Assembly: GCA_029582165.1 (NCBI GenBank)
Contig: CM055868.1
Location: forward strand, 13,870,001-13,934,000
Reading direction: 5' to 3'
DNA length: 64,000 bases
From: Portulaca oleracea
Lineage: Eukaryota; Streptophyta; Magnoliopsida; Caryophyllales; Portulacaceae
Positions 33,482 to 46,195 of the stretch are shown piece by piece. The position numbers and the translations under genes are program-made. Position 1 is the stretch's first letter; every line of letters starts with the position of its first letter. The notes under the pieces are model-generated. The model saw only the letters and a program-made list of their open reading frames with translations. It made no database searches and had not been told where the DNA came from.

Positions 33482-34017
33482 AAATTCAGGTTGTATGGGG
33501 ATCTTCCGTTGCAAGCTCTATAATCCCGGGTTACATCAGAGTAGAAGATGACAAGGCTTAATCAGGAGATTTTCTATTATCATTCCTTTTCTTTCCGTGA
33601 AAGGTGGCATTTATTTTCAAAGTCAGATGGGATGTATCCCAAGTAGATTTTTTTGATGTATTCATCTTAGTTGCATTCAATAAAGATGAAACCTTTTCAT
33701 GATTGTGACTCTTTTCTTCCCCGACCCTTCATTTGCTTCTAAACTGCTAAGGAAAGAATCTTGTGCTTGCATTCCTGATTTAAATTGAAGAGCTCATTCA
33801 CCCATATGACCATCCAAGTCTGACACATCTATCTTCTCACATCCTTCACTCCATCTCACATCTCTATCACATTTTCTCTATTCTTTTTTGCCCTACCCTA
33901 AGTCCAAGGTTAATAGAGAGAAGAGAGGCTAACTTCATCGCCAAAGCGAGTTTAGGCAAAAGGAGAGATAAATAAAAAAGAGCGAGGTCAACTTGAACAC
34001 TCATCTAACAAGTTGGG

Positions 34018-34882
34018 TGTTCGGTCTCGTTCCGAACCGAATTTCTTCTCTTTTATAGGGTATATTTGCTTGTTTTAACCGCTATTTATATATTAGATGT
34101 AATGATTTAGTGTTTTGTAGGAAAATAAAGAGTTAGAAGAAGTTTGGGCTTAATTGAAGATTTTTAGGGAATCCCGAGCTATTTCCCGAGTCAAACCAAA
34201 TCAACCCGAGCCGAGATCCGAGTCAAACCAAGTCAACCCAAGCCGAGAGCCGAGGTGAAACCGAAGTCGAAAATTCCATATCAAGATTGGCGCAAAACAG
34301 GGGAACGGTACAAACTCAAAGGTTTGAAATACGTGTGCCTTCACTCTTTGGGTCATAACTCCTTCGTTACAACTCCGATTAATTTGAAATTTTGGGAGCT
34401 TAAAGTACACATCGAGAGCTTTCCATCGATATCTTATGGGCCTAAAACAGAGTTCGGATGAAGAAGTTATGCGCGTTTGAAGTCGGCAGGGAAAAGTTGC
34501 CCAGAACAGTGGCTCGCCCGAGCCAGGCTTCTGGGGCAACAAAGACACAAGCCAGGAGAGCCGGACAGTAGGCTTGCTCGCCCGAGCCACCCCAATGGCT
34601 CGCCCGAGCCACTCTGTCTGCAGAAAAACTGACGCGCGTGCTGCGATTTGTTTCTAGGGTTTTGGGTTGTATTTTTCCTTCTTCTATAAATACCCACTTG
34701 TATTAATCCAAGTGATATCAATTAGCCTAGGTAGTTTAGGAGTAGAATATTGCTTTCCTTTATTTGCTTTAATCTCTCTTTAATTGTTCTTCAAGTTTTC
34801 AATTGTTCTTCAAAGTTTTCTTGCAATTTCAATTCTCAATCTCTTTCAAGCTTTCTCTAGTCTTCATTGAAGTGTTTTACAA

Positions 34883-34932
<50 letters not shown>

Positions 34933-35423
34933 CCTCTCCCTCCTTTCAAATGCCATTGTCGACTTGTTTTCCAAGCTATCTAGTGTTAGCCACAATCAAC
35001 TCCATTTTTAGTGGGGAGGAGGGTCAAAGAACTCCAATTCTACTTACTAGTGAGAAGTTTGGGGATTCTTGGTAATCCAAACCACAATTTCTTGTTTGTT
35101 CAGGGGAAATTCGAATGTAGATTGAAGGTTTATTGAAGTTTGTTCATCAAAGATATAAATTCTTGCCCAATTTCATTGTTCATGCTAGTTCTTCATTCAA
35201 GCTTTTAATTGCTTTCCTTAATTTCATGTTTTATTTCATGCTTTTATTTCTTTCCATAATTCCATGTCTATGTTAGTTTTATTGCTTTCATTTACAAAAT
35301 TTACCGCATTCTGCAATTGAGGAAAAACCATTTCCACAAACCGATTACTTTAATCAAGCCTCACACTCATCCCTGTGGACTGACAACCTTAACTCATAAA
35401 ACCACAAAAATTACAACCGAACA
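34018..35423 (+). mobile_element. Solo LTR inserted in Gypsy B, 5-bp duplication TTGGG
   Basis: Bounded by TTGGG at 34013-34017 and 35424-35428. The ends are TGTTCGGT... and ...ACCGAACA, a perfect 8-bp inverted tip. Inside are a TATA box (CTTCTATAAATACCC, near 34680), a (CT)n tract (about 34880-34930) and a repeated GCTCGCCCGAGCCA word (34510-34615). No internal coding region, so recombination left a single LTR. Confidence 0.9.
34880..34931. repeat. (CT)n microsatellite
   Basis: About 25 CT units inside the solo LTR, downstream of its TATA box. Confidence 0.95.
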
Positions 35424-35428
35424 TTGGG

Positions 35429-37619
35429 CAAAAGGAGAGGTAAATGAGTGAAAATTAAGAGGAGAGAAGCTAACCTGAACACTCACCCAACAGGTTAGGC
35501 AAAAGGAGAGAATTCAAAGCGACCAATAGTCTCTAAAAGTGAATCTCACTATCAAATAAATTATGCCACTTAAAAGGACATGCCTATGATCGAAGGTTTC
35601 CACCCTCTACCACCTACATCATCACCACCTTCATTCTCACCTAGCCGCTTTACCTACATTATTACCTTCTCACACCATATTCTTAACCACCACCATGAAC
35701 CCGGTCATTCATTTTATGACCATCTCATCCCTAAATCCATTTTAAGTCGACTAGTGTGTTGCGGGGACAAATATCATGGATATAGATTGAGGTTGTCAAG
35801 TTCAAAAAAAAAAGAAAAAAAGAAAAAAAAATGAGAAAGAAGAAAGCAAGAATAAGAGGCATGAGAGGCAATTGTTGGTTTACATTGGCCACTTGCACAC
35901 ATTTCAAAACCTTCCCGTCAAACCCTCACACCTATCATTCCCATTAAACCTTCGACCCATCTCAAAGTCCTTCTTGAGGCATCAATCAAAGTTGCACCTG
36001 TTGAACTACGACTGGCCTGATTCTACGATGGATACGTAGGAGAACCTCTTTGAGGCCCAGCCGCTGCAATTCACTATAGAGAAAATCCATCATTAAATCA
36101 TTTGGTCTTTGAGAGATAGAATAAACAGTGGCTAACTCGAAAACTTCACCAGGCGAGCTAGGAAAAAGGAGAGGAAACATTGGTCTCTAACGACACTGAC
36201 AAGCTTTCAGATTTCTTTCACCGAAGCACACCGACATTTCATACCTAAATCCATCAAACCATAGCCATTTGACCATTTGTTCCCTTATGAGATAAACCAA
36301 TGAGACATGGTCCTTCATCTATAGACCATCTCGTCCACCTCCATCAGTTCGAACCTTTGTCCATCGAACTACCCATCCATTCATCTGATCACTACTCTCA
36401 TCTAACCTTCCATAGCCTGGTCTTGCCCACTATTGGGGCCTAACCAATCACAAACATGCTTTCCATACCACCATTCCTATCTTTTCCATAATCTATATAT
36501 CATCCATTGTCCCTACCCTGTGAGTTCTTCTGATTTGGTTATTAGTATATGCATGAGATTCGTCAGTCAATCCTTGCTTTCAGAATACCTGAGTGAGGGA
36601 TAACTCCTTTAGCATAACAAGAAGCCAACTGCATCAAAATAAGGGTTACTTGAAGACAACACTCACCTAGGTCAATCATTCTGACTCACCTAAAGACGCT
36701 TGTTCACTGATACTAGGGGCTTGGGGCTTACATGTTCCTACCTAAAAGAATCAAGAAGAATAGAGAAAAGGCAAGAGAAATCAAGATGACTTGTCGCTTG
36801 ATCCTTCTTAATGCTTGGGGTTCCTAACCATGACATCAAGGTCGAGCATCCTGGCTATCCCATCATACAGCTTAAGCAGACCGAGTCTCCCATTAATATC
36901 GTCTTTTGCAGCATTCCAACTGGGGGCTCGCTCATCACTCAATATCAGCATTATGGCAACTTGCGAGGCAATTCGAGAAGAAAAACTCATCATTTTCACT
37001 ATTTTTGTCTTGTCCTGAAACTCACCTCGAAATCACTCTTGACATTTAGAGTTTTTTTATTTACTTTTCTTTTTTTCTTCTTTCCTCGGGAAAGTGGGGC
37101 TGTTCATATCGCATACATGCAACAAATCAATGTGCATTTTTCTTTTAGGTCATGTGCATTTTTCATTTTAAGTCACATTAGTTTCCATTTTGAGTCACAT
37201 TAATTCGTTTTTCATTTTCATTTTGAGTCATGTTAGGTTTTTTTAGTTTTTATTTATTTTTTTCTTTTTTTTTTCTCGAGTCAAATAAAAAAAAAGTCAC
37301 ATGCATTGCATAAATAAAAAAACGATATAGAAAAATAAAAAAGAGTCACATCATGCATAAGAATTAGGACTGCATAAAAATCATGCATAAAGAGTCTTAT
37401 AGTATAAAATGCATAATAGAGTTGTATTTTTTTTTATATTCTCACATAGTTCATGTAGCATAGCATGCATAAGACCGCATTTGCATTCTTCTATCTCTCG
37501 CCCGAACATCAAAAGAAATGCAGCTATGGTGATTAGAAATCAAGCAAGCTCACTTGGAGTCTTAATCACCTTCGGACATATTGCTAGAAGCTCAAAGGAC
37601 GCTGCCGATGAAGAGATAA
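35429..37619. other. Gypsy B internal non-coding region
   Basis: Repeated modules with GGCAAAAGGAGAG and GAGGTCAACTTGAACACTCA-like text occur at 33940-34010, 35428-35510 and 36140-36175. They look like degenerate spacer repeats. The rest, including the T-rich 37030-37280 with repeated AGTCACATTA, shows no domain. Short open frames are not supported. Confidence 0.5.
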
Positions 37620-37905
37620 TTCGAGTTTTACGAGAATTAACTTATTTTCCGAGTTAAGCTCTAAAAATTCGGATCACAAATTTTTATGAGAATAAGCTCA
37701 TTTCCGAGTTAAACTCTAAAATTCCGATCACAAATATTTATGAGAATTAGCTCATTTTCGAGTTAAACTCTAAAACAGATCACAAATTTTTATGAGAAAT
37801 AATTTGGATAATAATTCATTATCTGAGTTAAACTCTAAAAATTCAATTCACAATGTTCACGAGAATTAATTTGGAAATAAGTCATTTCTGAATTAAACTG
37901 AGAAG
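37620..37905. repeat. Tandem array, about 65-70 bp unit, 4-5 copies
   Basis: Units share TCCGAGTTAAACTCTAAAA, then TCACAAATTTTTATGAGAA. A related unit recurs at 38693-38745, after the next array. Confidence 0.8.
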
Positions 37906-37914
37906 ACTCGAACA

Positions 37915-38692
37915 TTCAGACAAACCCGATCCACACTGCCAAGAACAAGTCGGGTCTGGATCTTGCAACCAGACACCATACCCCCAAGTATGGTCTAGAC
38001 CAAGAGAAAAATGGACTCGATGCGAAGACAAAATGCAAGATTTCACACAGCAATACCCGGCGGTATGCTCGGCAAAGGGGACTCAAGGTCGGGCAATGCG
38101 GAAAAAAACATCGGGCATAGCGGCATGCCTGCAGGCATGGCATCCTACCTAGCGTTCCGTGCAACAAGTGAAATCCAGCTGACCGATCCTGCGCTGGACA
38201 GAGTTGCATGCCTGGAGGCATGACAACCTGTCTAGACCCCAAATCTGACGAAGCAGTGCAGAAAAACAAAGAAAACTGGACAAAATTCAGCAGCCATAGC
38301 ACCGTACCTGGAGGCATGCCAGCCTGCCCGAACTTAAATCTGTCCAGACTGTGCAGAAAAACTCCGGACAGAGCACCATACTAGGAGGCATGCCAGCCTG
38401 CCCAGACTTAAATCTGTCCGGACTATGCAGAAAAACTCTGGACAGAGCACCATACCTGGAGGCATGCCAGCCTGCCTAGACTTAAATCAGATGCGAGAAT
38501 AACTCCGACAGAGCACCATACCGCAGTGGTAGCATGCCCGAGTTCGAATAACGAAAGGATCGATCGACATCGACATCGACGCCGTGCTCGAGGCATAACA
38601 GCCTGACTGTACAAGGATTTGAAAAAAAAAACTGTACATAAAGGTATGAAAAACTGGACAGAGGTGCATGCTTGGAGGCATGACATCAGACT
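37915..38692. repeat. Tandem array with GGCATGCCAGCCTGCC core
   Basis: Units of about 75-100 bp carry CAGAGCACCATACCTGGAGG, then CATGCCAGCCTGCC and AAATCTGTCC. The clearest copies are at 38290-38500. A perfect 16-bp palindrome CATGCCTGCAGGCATG lies at 38124-38139. Confidence 0.8.
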
Positions 38693-38969
38693 TTTATGAG
38701 AAAAACCTCGAGATTATTAATTAATCTCAACGTTAAGCTCTAAAAATTTGACGACACAAGAAACAACAAAAAAATTTGGGCCTCAATACATGACAAGGTT
38801 GGCATAAAGCATGCATACGGAATACCAAGACCATACAAAAAATATGAGTTTGAAAGGCTTACCGGAACTTCCGATCTCCTAAGCCACACATGCTCATTCT
38901 GATGCCTCGTCGTTTCAAAGGTTGCATCATTGCCAAAACCAAACTACAGAACACAAAAGAGAGGTTTAA

Positions 38970-39450
38970 AATCCCAGACCCGAAACCATGCAAGCAAGCA
39001 TGGGAGCTACCCCGTCAGACAATCGACCCAAAACCGAGCGAGTCACCGGTTCTGAACCCGAGCCCATACCGCCAGGTATGGGTCTCCCATAGACCGCGCA
39101 AAAGGAAACCCGAGAACGAGTCTGGGTCCGTTCCGAGTCTGAACCAGGCTATACCGCCAGGTATGGTCTGGGTTCCGACGAATTTTCCGAGTTCAAATTC
39201 CGAGACTCGAGCGAAAATCAGTTTAAAAATTCGAATCTGAAAACTCAGAAATGAGCAAATACCAGGCGGTATGGTGTCCGTTTCAACAGAATTCCGGCAA
39301 GACCGTGGGTCAAGCTCGGGTCTGAACCCGAGACCACACTAGGCGGTATGGTGCCCGTTTCAGTAAAATTCCGGCAAGTCAGTGGGTCAAGCTCGGGTCT
39401 GAACCCATGACCATACTTGGCGGTATGGTGTCCGTTCTGGCAGAAAATCG
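38970..39450. repeat. Tandem array with GGCGGTATGGTGTCCG core
   Basis: About five units, the last three 80-85 bp apart (39260, 39345, 39420). They share AATTCCGGCAAG, GGGTCAAGCTCGGGTCTGAA and a CCATAC...GGTATGG palindrome. The best palindrome is CCCATACC-N4-GGTATGGG at 39063-39082. Confidence 0.8.
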
Positions 39451-39664
39451 AGGTATTCTGTGGCTCTGGTCAAGTTCCCGAATCTGGTGGGGAAAATCGA
39501 GGTACACCGGCCTAACATGCATTGACCGGGAAATTATTATGAAGAGAATTTAAAACTTCTTTTGTTTTAATACTCCTATAATAAATAAAAATGAAAACAA
39601 AAAAATATTATTTTCAAGAGAAAATATGGAAATATAACTGAGAAAATAATTTCAAGTCAATTTT

Positions 39665-40020
39665 GCATCATCTTCAACTAAAGAACGAGCGACATCGGGA
39701 AGTGAGCTACATTTCAATGACATCGGGAAAGACCGAGCTACATTTCAACGACATCGAAAGAGACCGAGCTACATTTCAACGACATCGGGAGAGACCGAGC
39801 TACAACGACATCGGGAGAGACCGAGCTACATTTCAACGACATCGGGAAAGACCGAGCTTCATTTCAACGAAATCGGGAAAGACTGAGCTACATTTCAATG
39901 ACATCAGGAGAGACTGAGCTACATTTCAACGACATCGGGAAAGACTGAGCTACATTTTCAACGACATCGGGAAAGACTGAACTACATTTAAACGACATCG
40001 GGAAATATTGAACGACGTCA
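39665..40020. repeat. Minisatellite, about 31 bp unit, about 11 copies
   Basis: Core GACATCGGGAAAGACCGAGC followed by TACATTTCAAC. Some units are shortened (one near 39800 lacks TACATTTC). The open frame across it is a by-product of the unit. Confidence 0.9.
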
Positions 40021-40075
40021 AGAAAGATCGACGACCTCCAAGCTATACTTTGATCATCGTCTTACTCAGACTCGA

Positions 40076-40090
40076 TCAAAGTGGGGGCTA
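40076..40090 (+). other. Gypsy B polypurine tract
   Basis: TCAAAGTGGGGGCTA directly before the right LTR start TGTAGAAACCC. Confidence 0.8.
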
Positions 40091-40973
40091 ACTGTAGAAA
40101 CCCAAAAAATGTCTCATAATTATTGTAATTATTTTTATTTTTATGTTATTTAGGAAAATGCCAAAGAAAGTGAAATGCAAAAGGAAGAAAAACCCAAAAA
40201 AAAAATCAGCCCAAAAAAAATAAAGCCTGACACACGGCCCAAAACAGGACTGCAACCCGGATATGGGCATACCTGCAGGTATTCTGGCGGGTTATGCCCG
40301 ACCCAGATCACCTCGGGAAGCGTGTCCACCTCGAAAAGCGTGCAACTGGGCTTCTCCCAGGCCCAGCATACCGGCAGGTATTCTGTCGAGTCAGGCCGGG
40401 TTGCCTCGGGAAGTGTGCTGACCTCGGGAAGCAGGCCCACCTCAAAAAGCGTGCAACTGGGCTTCTTCTAAGCCCAGCATACCGGCAGGTATTTGGGTGG
40501 GTCAGGCCCGACCCGGTTTACCTCGAGAAGTGCGTTGACCTAGGGAAACGCGCAGTTGGGCGCCTCCAAAGCCCAAAGATGGCATCGCAGTATTGTGGCG
40601 GTTCGCCGACCCAGGACGCCTCAGCTCACCTCGAAATGCGTGCCCTAATCAATTCGCGCAGTTGGGCCTATGATACTAGGCGGTATTCATGTCATTTTCC
40701 CCCCTCATTTTAACCTAATTCTCAACCTTCATTCCTCCTATAAAATCCCAACCATTTCCACTTCAACCCTACACCAAAATCACCCTGACGTATTGACACT
40801 TGGTGATTTTTTCTTCTCTTCTCCCTCTTTATTTCTCTCATTTTTGCATACACTTAATTGGCATTTTATTTGTTTTCTCTTTCTCTATTCTTTCTTTATT
40901 CATATTATCTTGTAATTTGAGTTAACCCTAAACTCGACCTAAATAATATGGATTGCTTGTGAATAAAGGTACG

Positions 40974-41544
40974 TGTTAGGAAAGTGTCCTAAAATCACCA
41001 AATCTCTTGATCTCACAATTATTTGTTTCCTAATTGTATTAGGATATTATTTAGGTTTCCTTATTGTGTTGGGTTTCCTAATTGTATTAGATTCTAAATC
41101 TATTTGGAGTGGGAGTCAAGTTAGGTTATAGGGAGTTCTCCCTATAAATAGGGTGCATGTTTCTCCACCAAAAACACATCGGTAAACTCAGAGAGCTAGA
41201 GAGAGAAAATATTGAGAGAGAAAGGGGTCTCACCAATATTTTCCCCAGTGTATCCTGAGAGATTGTGAGTTGAGTGTTGAGAGATTATTATTGTAATCTC
41301 CTTTGTGGATCGTATCACCCTGTGATAGTGATCAGGTTGTACTCCTCCTTTCTCATAGTGGATTATTTTCTAGCTGTCGCCGTCCGTGGGTTTTTCTCCG
41401 AGTTCTTCGGTTTCCCACGTAATTCTGGTGTTTGATTTTATCGCTTATTTTTCGTTCCTAAATTTTCTCGTAATATCCGTCATCTCATTTTCGATTCTAT
41501 TATTCGCTTCCGCTGTTACCTTGCTACTCACTTTTTCTCTAACA
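40974..41544 (+). repeat. Copia C 5' LTR
   Basis: TG...CA ends. It contains a TATA box CCCTATAAATAGGG (about 41140-41155), itself a near-palindrome, and short GAGAGA-rich leader sequence. Confidence 0.95.
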
Positions 41545-41567
41545 AGTGGTATCAGAGCAAGGTGGAG

Positions 41568-42345
41568 ATGGCTTCAATCATGAAGTGTGATACTCCAAAA
41601 TTTGATGGAACGAGGAGTTTTACTATGTGGAGACTGCAGATGAAGGCGGTCCTGATTCAGCACGGGTTATGGGATGTGATTGAGTATCCCGACACGAAGA
41701 CTGATGCGACAATGAGCGATGATGAATTCCAAAAACTCCAGAAGGATATCAAGGGGAATCTGACTCCAAGGGAGTGGAAGAAGCTTGAAGATAAGAATCT
41801 GGCAGGGATTCAGCTGTGCTTGGCAGAGCACATTCAGAGAGAGGTGATGCATATCGAGAAACCTCGGGTGCTCTGGACCAAACCGAAGAGTTGTACATGT
41901 CAAGAGTCGCAAACAAGTACCGAATGAAGGAGAAATTCTACAGTTGAAGATGCCCAAGGTACTTCTATTCAGCACATCTTAGTGAATTTGATTCTATTAT
42001 TATCGAATTGGAATCAATGGATATAAAACACACGATGAGGATAAGGCTTTTCATTTAATTCTCCCTACCGCTACATAAACAATTTAAGGAAATCATGTTG
42101 TATGGGAATCGTGGTGACCTTAACCTTAGTGAAGTAAAGGCTAGTTTCTTGTCTAAGGAGAAACTTGATACCGATGGTGATGACCAGGTGGTGATGCTAT
42201 GGTTGTAAGGGTAGAAATCGAACGTAAGGGAAACGGGTCTAGAGGGAGGTCTAAACACCGTTCAAAGTCTAAGAATCCTCACAAGAATAAGAAGTGTAAC
42301 TACTGTAGTAAGATGGGGCATATAGAGAGAGACTGTTAGGCAAAA
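41568..42345 (+). pseudogene. Copia C gag, broken
   Basis: Opens MASIMKCDTPKFDGTRSFTM with the WxxQMKxxL pattern of Copia gag, reading to about 41927. Further gag text (KYRMKEKF, then LDTDGDDQVV) lies in shifted frames. The CCHC knuckle CNYCSKMGHIERDC is at about 42296-42337, followed by a TAG. Single-base losses account for most breaks. Confidence 0.8.
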
Positions 42346-42484
42346 TAGAGAGACCAGAAGCAGGAGGGTAAGGATAATCACACCAAACCTGGTACCTCAA
42401 ACTGCGTAGAGTCCGAGTCAGATGGTGATGGGTTTGTAGTTACGGATGATGCCTTGGCTACCACATCGAGTAGGATAGCTAGAG

Positions 42485-42700
42485 ATGAGTGGGTTCTTGA
42501 CACAGGGTGCACCTATCATATGTGTCCTCATAAGGACTGGTTCGAGTCTTATGAGAGTGTTGACACCGGGGTCGTAGTCATGGGTAACGACATACACCGC
42601 AAGGTCAGCAGGAATCGGTAGCATCAAAATCAAGACTCATGATGGCATCATTAGAACTCTCAAGGAGGTTCGCCATATCCCTAACATGACTCGAAATTTA
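42485..42700 (+). pseudogene. Copia C protease region
   Basis: WVLDTGCTYHMCPHKDWF (about 42490) is the aspartic protease active-site motif D(T/S)G. The frame is lost by about 42610. Confidence 0.7.
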
Positions 42701-42855
42701 ATTTCTTTGGGTACTCTTGAAGCTACCGCAGTACAAAGGAGAAGATGGTGTTTTGAAAGTGTGCAGGGGTTCCATGGTTCTTATGAAGGGAATCGGGAAG
42801 GCGGTCTATACATCCCGCAGGGTCTACTGATGCAGGATCTGCAGCGGCCTAAATC

Positions 42856-43560
42856 TTGATGAGTCCCACAAAGACAAAATCGTGGCACATGAGACTAGGC
42901 CACATGGGCGAGAAGAGAATGTCAATGTTGAGCAAGAAGGGATACCTTGAAGGCGCAAAGATCGGCAAGTTGGAGTTTTGCGATCATTGTGTCTACGGGA
43001 AACAGAAGAGGATTAGCTTTTCAAGGGCTAAACATACAACAACAGGGATCCTTGATTATATTCATTCAGATTTGTGGGGTCCTGCTAGAGTGCCATCACT
43101 GGGTGGCAAGCGCTACATGTTGACATTCGTGGATGACTTCTCGAGGAAGACTTTTTTTTCTCGCGCACAAGAATGAGGCATTCTCATATTTCAAGAAGTT
43201 CAAAGCTTTGGTGGAGAACCAGACAGGCAGGAAAATCAAGAAACTCAGGACTGACAATGGGTTGGAGTTTGTTAATTCTGAATTTACTGAATTCTGCGAG
43301 GAGCATGGGATTGCGAGGCATCGAACTCAGGTGGGTAAGCCTCAAGAAACGGGTAGCCGAGAGAATCAACAGACACTCTTGGAGAAAGCCCAGCATGCTC
43401 TCGAATGTAGGGCTTTGGAAGAACAAATCGCTCGGGCAGGTGATATCTACCGCACACTACGAACATATCACCTCACGCTCTATCGAATACCGATTCCAGA
43501 GGAAGTATGGACAGTAATCCAGCTTAATTATTCTAATTTGAGAATTTTGGATGTCTGATA
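42856..43560 (+). pseudogene. Copia C pre-integrase and integrase, broken
   Basis: [20 protein letters not shown], then [14 protein letters not shown] form the HHCC zinc region, and [20 protein letters not shown] the start of the catalytic core. LRTDNGLEFVNSEFTEFC follows in another frame (43133-43330). A T run near 43150 causes the shift. Confidence 0.8.
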
Positions 43561-44089
43561 TGTCCATGTGAATGATGGGAAGTTGTCTCCCAGGGCTGTT
43601 AAATGCATGTTTCTAGGTTACGTGTCTGAGTCTTAGGGATATAGAATGTGGTGTCCTGATTTGATGAAAGTTATTCAGTCTAGAGATGTAACCTTTAATG
43701 AAACTGCTATGTTATCTGGAATGGAATCTACAGTACTTCTGATGATGCAGGAAATCAGGAGAAGGATGCAGGAAGAATGGTGTTCGAGGTGGAGCAGGCC
43801 TGGTGGAGTCTTTGGAACTGCAATCGGAGCAACCATCGATGCTCTGAACCAACTCAGTTGATGAGCACGAGATTGACGAATGTTCTCGGTGGAGGAACAA
43901 CCATGCGTGCTAGAGATTGTCCTGGGGAGGGAGATCAGAGACGGTAGCGATATAATGAAGAAGATGATGCTATGATTGCTTATGCGCTGAGTGTTGCAGA
44001 GGAGACTCCGAAGGTGCCGAACCTTCTACCTATCGTGAGGCCATCTCTTGTCCGAATGCCTCAAATCGATAGGAGCTATGCAAGAGGAG

Positions 44090-45480
44090 ATGGAGAGTCC
44101 GCAGAAAATCATACATGGGAGCTATGTGAGTTGCCTAAAGGGCGACGAGCTCTACTGCAGTGGGTGTACAAGAGAAAGGAAGGTATCCCCGGTGTAGAAA
44201 GTGCAAGGTGGAAGGCCGGATTAGTGGTAAGGGGTTGCAACTGAAAGAAGGAATCGACTACAACGGTATTCTCGCCATCGTGAGGCATACGTCGATCCGC
44301 ACCTTGCTTGCCTTTGTTGCTCTATTTGATTTGGAGTTGGAGCAACTTGATGTCAAGATGCCTTTCCTCCATGGCGAGTTGGAGGAGGAAATATATATGA
44401 GGCAACAGAGGGTTTCATCATTCCTAAGGTGGAAATGTATGCAGATTGAGAAAGTCCTTGTATGGACTTAAACAGCACCGGGCAAAGTGGTATAAAAGGT
44501 TTGATACCTTTATGGTAGGCAAGGGTACACAAGAAGTCACTATGATAATTGTGTGTACTACAGCAATTTGAAGAAAGGTCTTTCATTTATTTATTATTGT
44601 ATGTGGATGACATGTTGATTGCCTCTAGGGACATGTCACTAATAAAGAAGTCAAATCTCAACTCAATCGAGAGTTTGAGATGAAAGACCTCTGAGCGAAG
44701 AAGATTTTGGGTATGGAGATCCAAAGGGATAGAAAGGCGGGAAGTTGTTCTGCCTCGTAAGAAATATATGGAGAAGGTGTTGATGATTCAACATGAGAAA
44801 TTGTAAGCGCTTTCAACTCCTTTAGCCGCACACTTCAAGTTGTTCAGTGAGAACGCCCTAAACTGATTTGGAGGTAAGGAGGATGTCTAATATTCCTATG
44901 CTAGTGCAGTTGGTAGTTTGATGTAAGTTATTGTGTGTACTAGACCTGACTGTCCCACTCAGTTAGTGTGGTGAGTATATATATGCAGAATCCAGTGAAT
45001 GAGCATTGGGAATAGTGAAGTGTATCCTTCTCTATGTTAAGTGTACTTTGGAGAAGGGCATCCTGTATGATAGAGGTAGTGCTGCATCGTCTGATGTTGC
45101 AGGTTATGTTGATGCTGATTATGGTGGAGATCCGGATAGAGACGCCAATTTCGTGGTATATGTTCATCATGTGTGGAGGAGCAATATCTCGAAAGCTTCA
45201 CTTCATCTATAGCACTCGCCTACTACAGAGGTGAATATATCACGCAACGGAAGGAGTGAAGGAGGCCATCCGGTTGAGGGATTGGTCATGGAGCTTGGAG
45301 TACCACAGGCGAGGCGTGGTTTATTCGCATACGAGAGTGCTATACATCATTCAAGACCAAGCATATAAGCGCCGTATCACTTCATCAGAGATACAGTTGT
45401 TGCAGGAGAGATCGTGGTGAAGAAGGTTCATACTTCTGATAATCCTGCAGACATGTTAACCAAGCCTCTATCTATAGCTA
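44090..45480 (+). pseudogene. Copia C reverse transcriptase and RNase H, broken
   Basis: Pieces in order are ALLQWVYKRKEG (44150), EGIDYNGILAIVRHTSIRTL, LEQLDVKMPFLHGELEEEIY, the intact polymerase box YVDDML (44600-44617), GYVDADYGGDPDRD for RNase H (45100) and ADMLTKPL near 45450. At least six frame breaks. Confidence 0.8.
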
Positions 45481-45620
45481 AGTTCAAACATTGTTTGGAC
45501 TTAGTTGGTGTTCTAAGCATGTGAGAGTTCATGGACCACGCCATGAGGGGCGTGTTGATGGCGACAGTCAAGATGTTTATCTGGATCGATGATTCGTTGA
45601 TTTTAGTCCAAGGTGGAGTT

Positions 45621-46195
45621 TGTTAGGAAAGTGTCCTAAAATCACCAAATCTCTTGATCTCACAATTATTTGTTTCCTAATTGTATTAGGATATTATTTA
45701 GGTTTCCTTATTGTGTTGGGTTTCCTAATTGTATTAGATTCTAAATCTATTTGGAGTGGGAGTCAAGTTAGGTTATAGGGAGTTCTCCCTATAAATAGGG
45801 TGCATGTTTCTCCACCAAAAACACATCGATAAACACAGAGAGCTAGAGAGAGAGAAAATATTGAGAGAGAAAGGGGTCTCACCAATATTTTCCCTAGTGT
45901 ATCCTGAGAGATTGTGAGTTGAGTGTTGAGAGATTGTTATTGTAATCTCCTTTGTGGATCGCATCACACCCTGTGATAGTGATCAGGTTGTACTCCTCCT
46001 TTCTCATAGTGGATTATTTTCTAGCTGTCGCCGTCCGTGGGTTTTTCTCCGAGTTCTTCGGTTTCCCACGTAATTCTGGTGTTTGATTTTATCGCTTATT
46101 TTTTGTTCCTAAATTTTGTCGTAATATCCGTCATCTCGTTTTCGATTCTATTATTCGCTTCCGCTGTTACCTTGCTACTCACTTTTTCTCTAACA
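45621..46195 (+). repeat. Copia C 3' LTR
   Basis: Near-identical to 40974-41544. Differences include CATCGATAAACACAG for CATCGGTAAACTCAG, an extra GA, and CGCATCACACC for CGTATCACC. Confidence 0.95.

Larger units (their letters stand above)
40974..46195 (+). mobile_element. Copia C, LTR retrotransposon, 5-bp duplication GTACG
   Basis: LTRs 40974-41544 and 45621-46195 begin TGTTAGGAAAGTG and end CTCTAACA. Target duplication GTACG lies at 40969-40973 and 46196-46200. The primer site TGGTATCAGAGC (41547-41558) matches initiator tRNA-Met. A polypurine tract AAGGTGGAGTT lies at 45610-45620. The gag-to-RNase H order is complete but broken by many small indels and stops. By eye the LTRs differ at roughly ten places in 570 bp, so insertion is recent relative to the coding decay. 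Confidence 0.95.

Noticed and set aside
39663..39917. 84-codon frame with repeated HFNDI/RHRERPS
   Set aside because: It is the translation of a 31-bp minisatellite.
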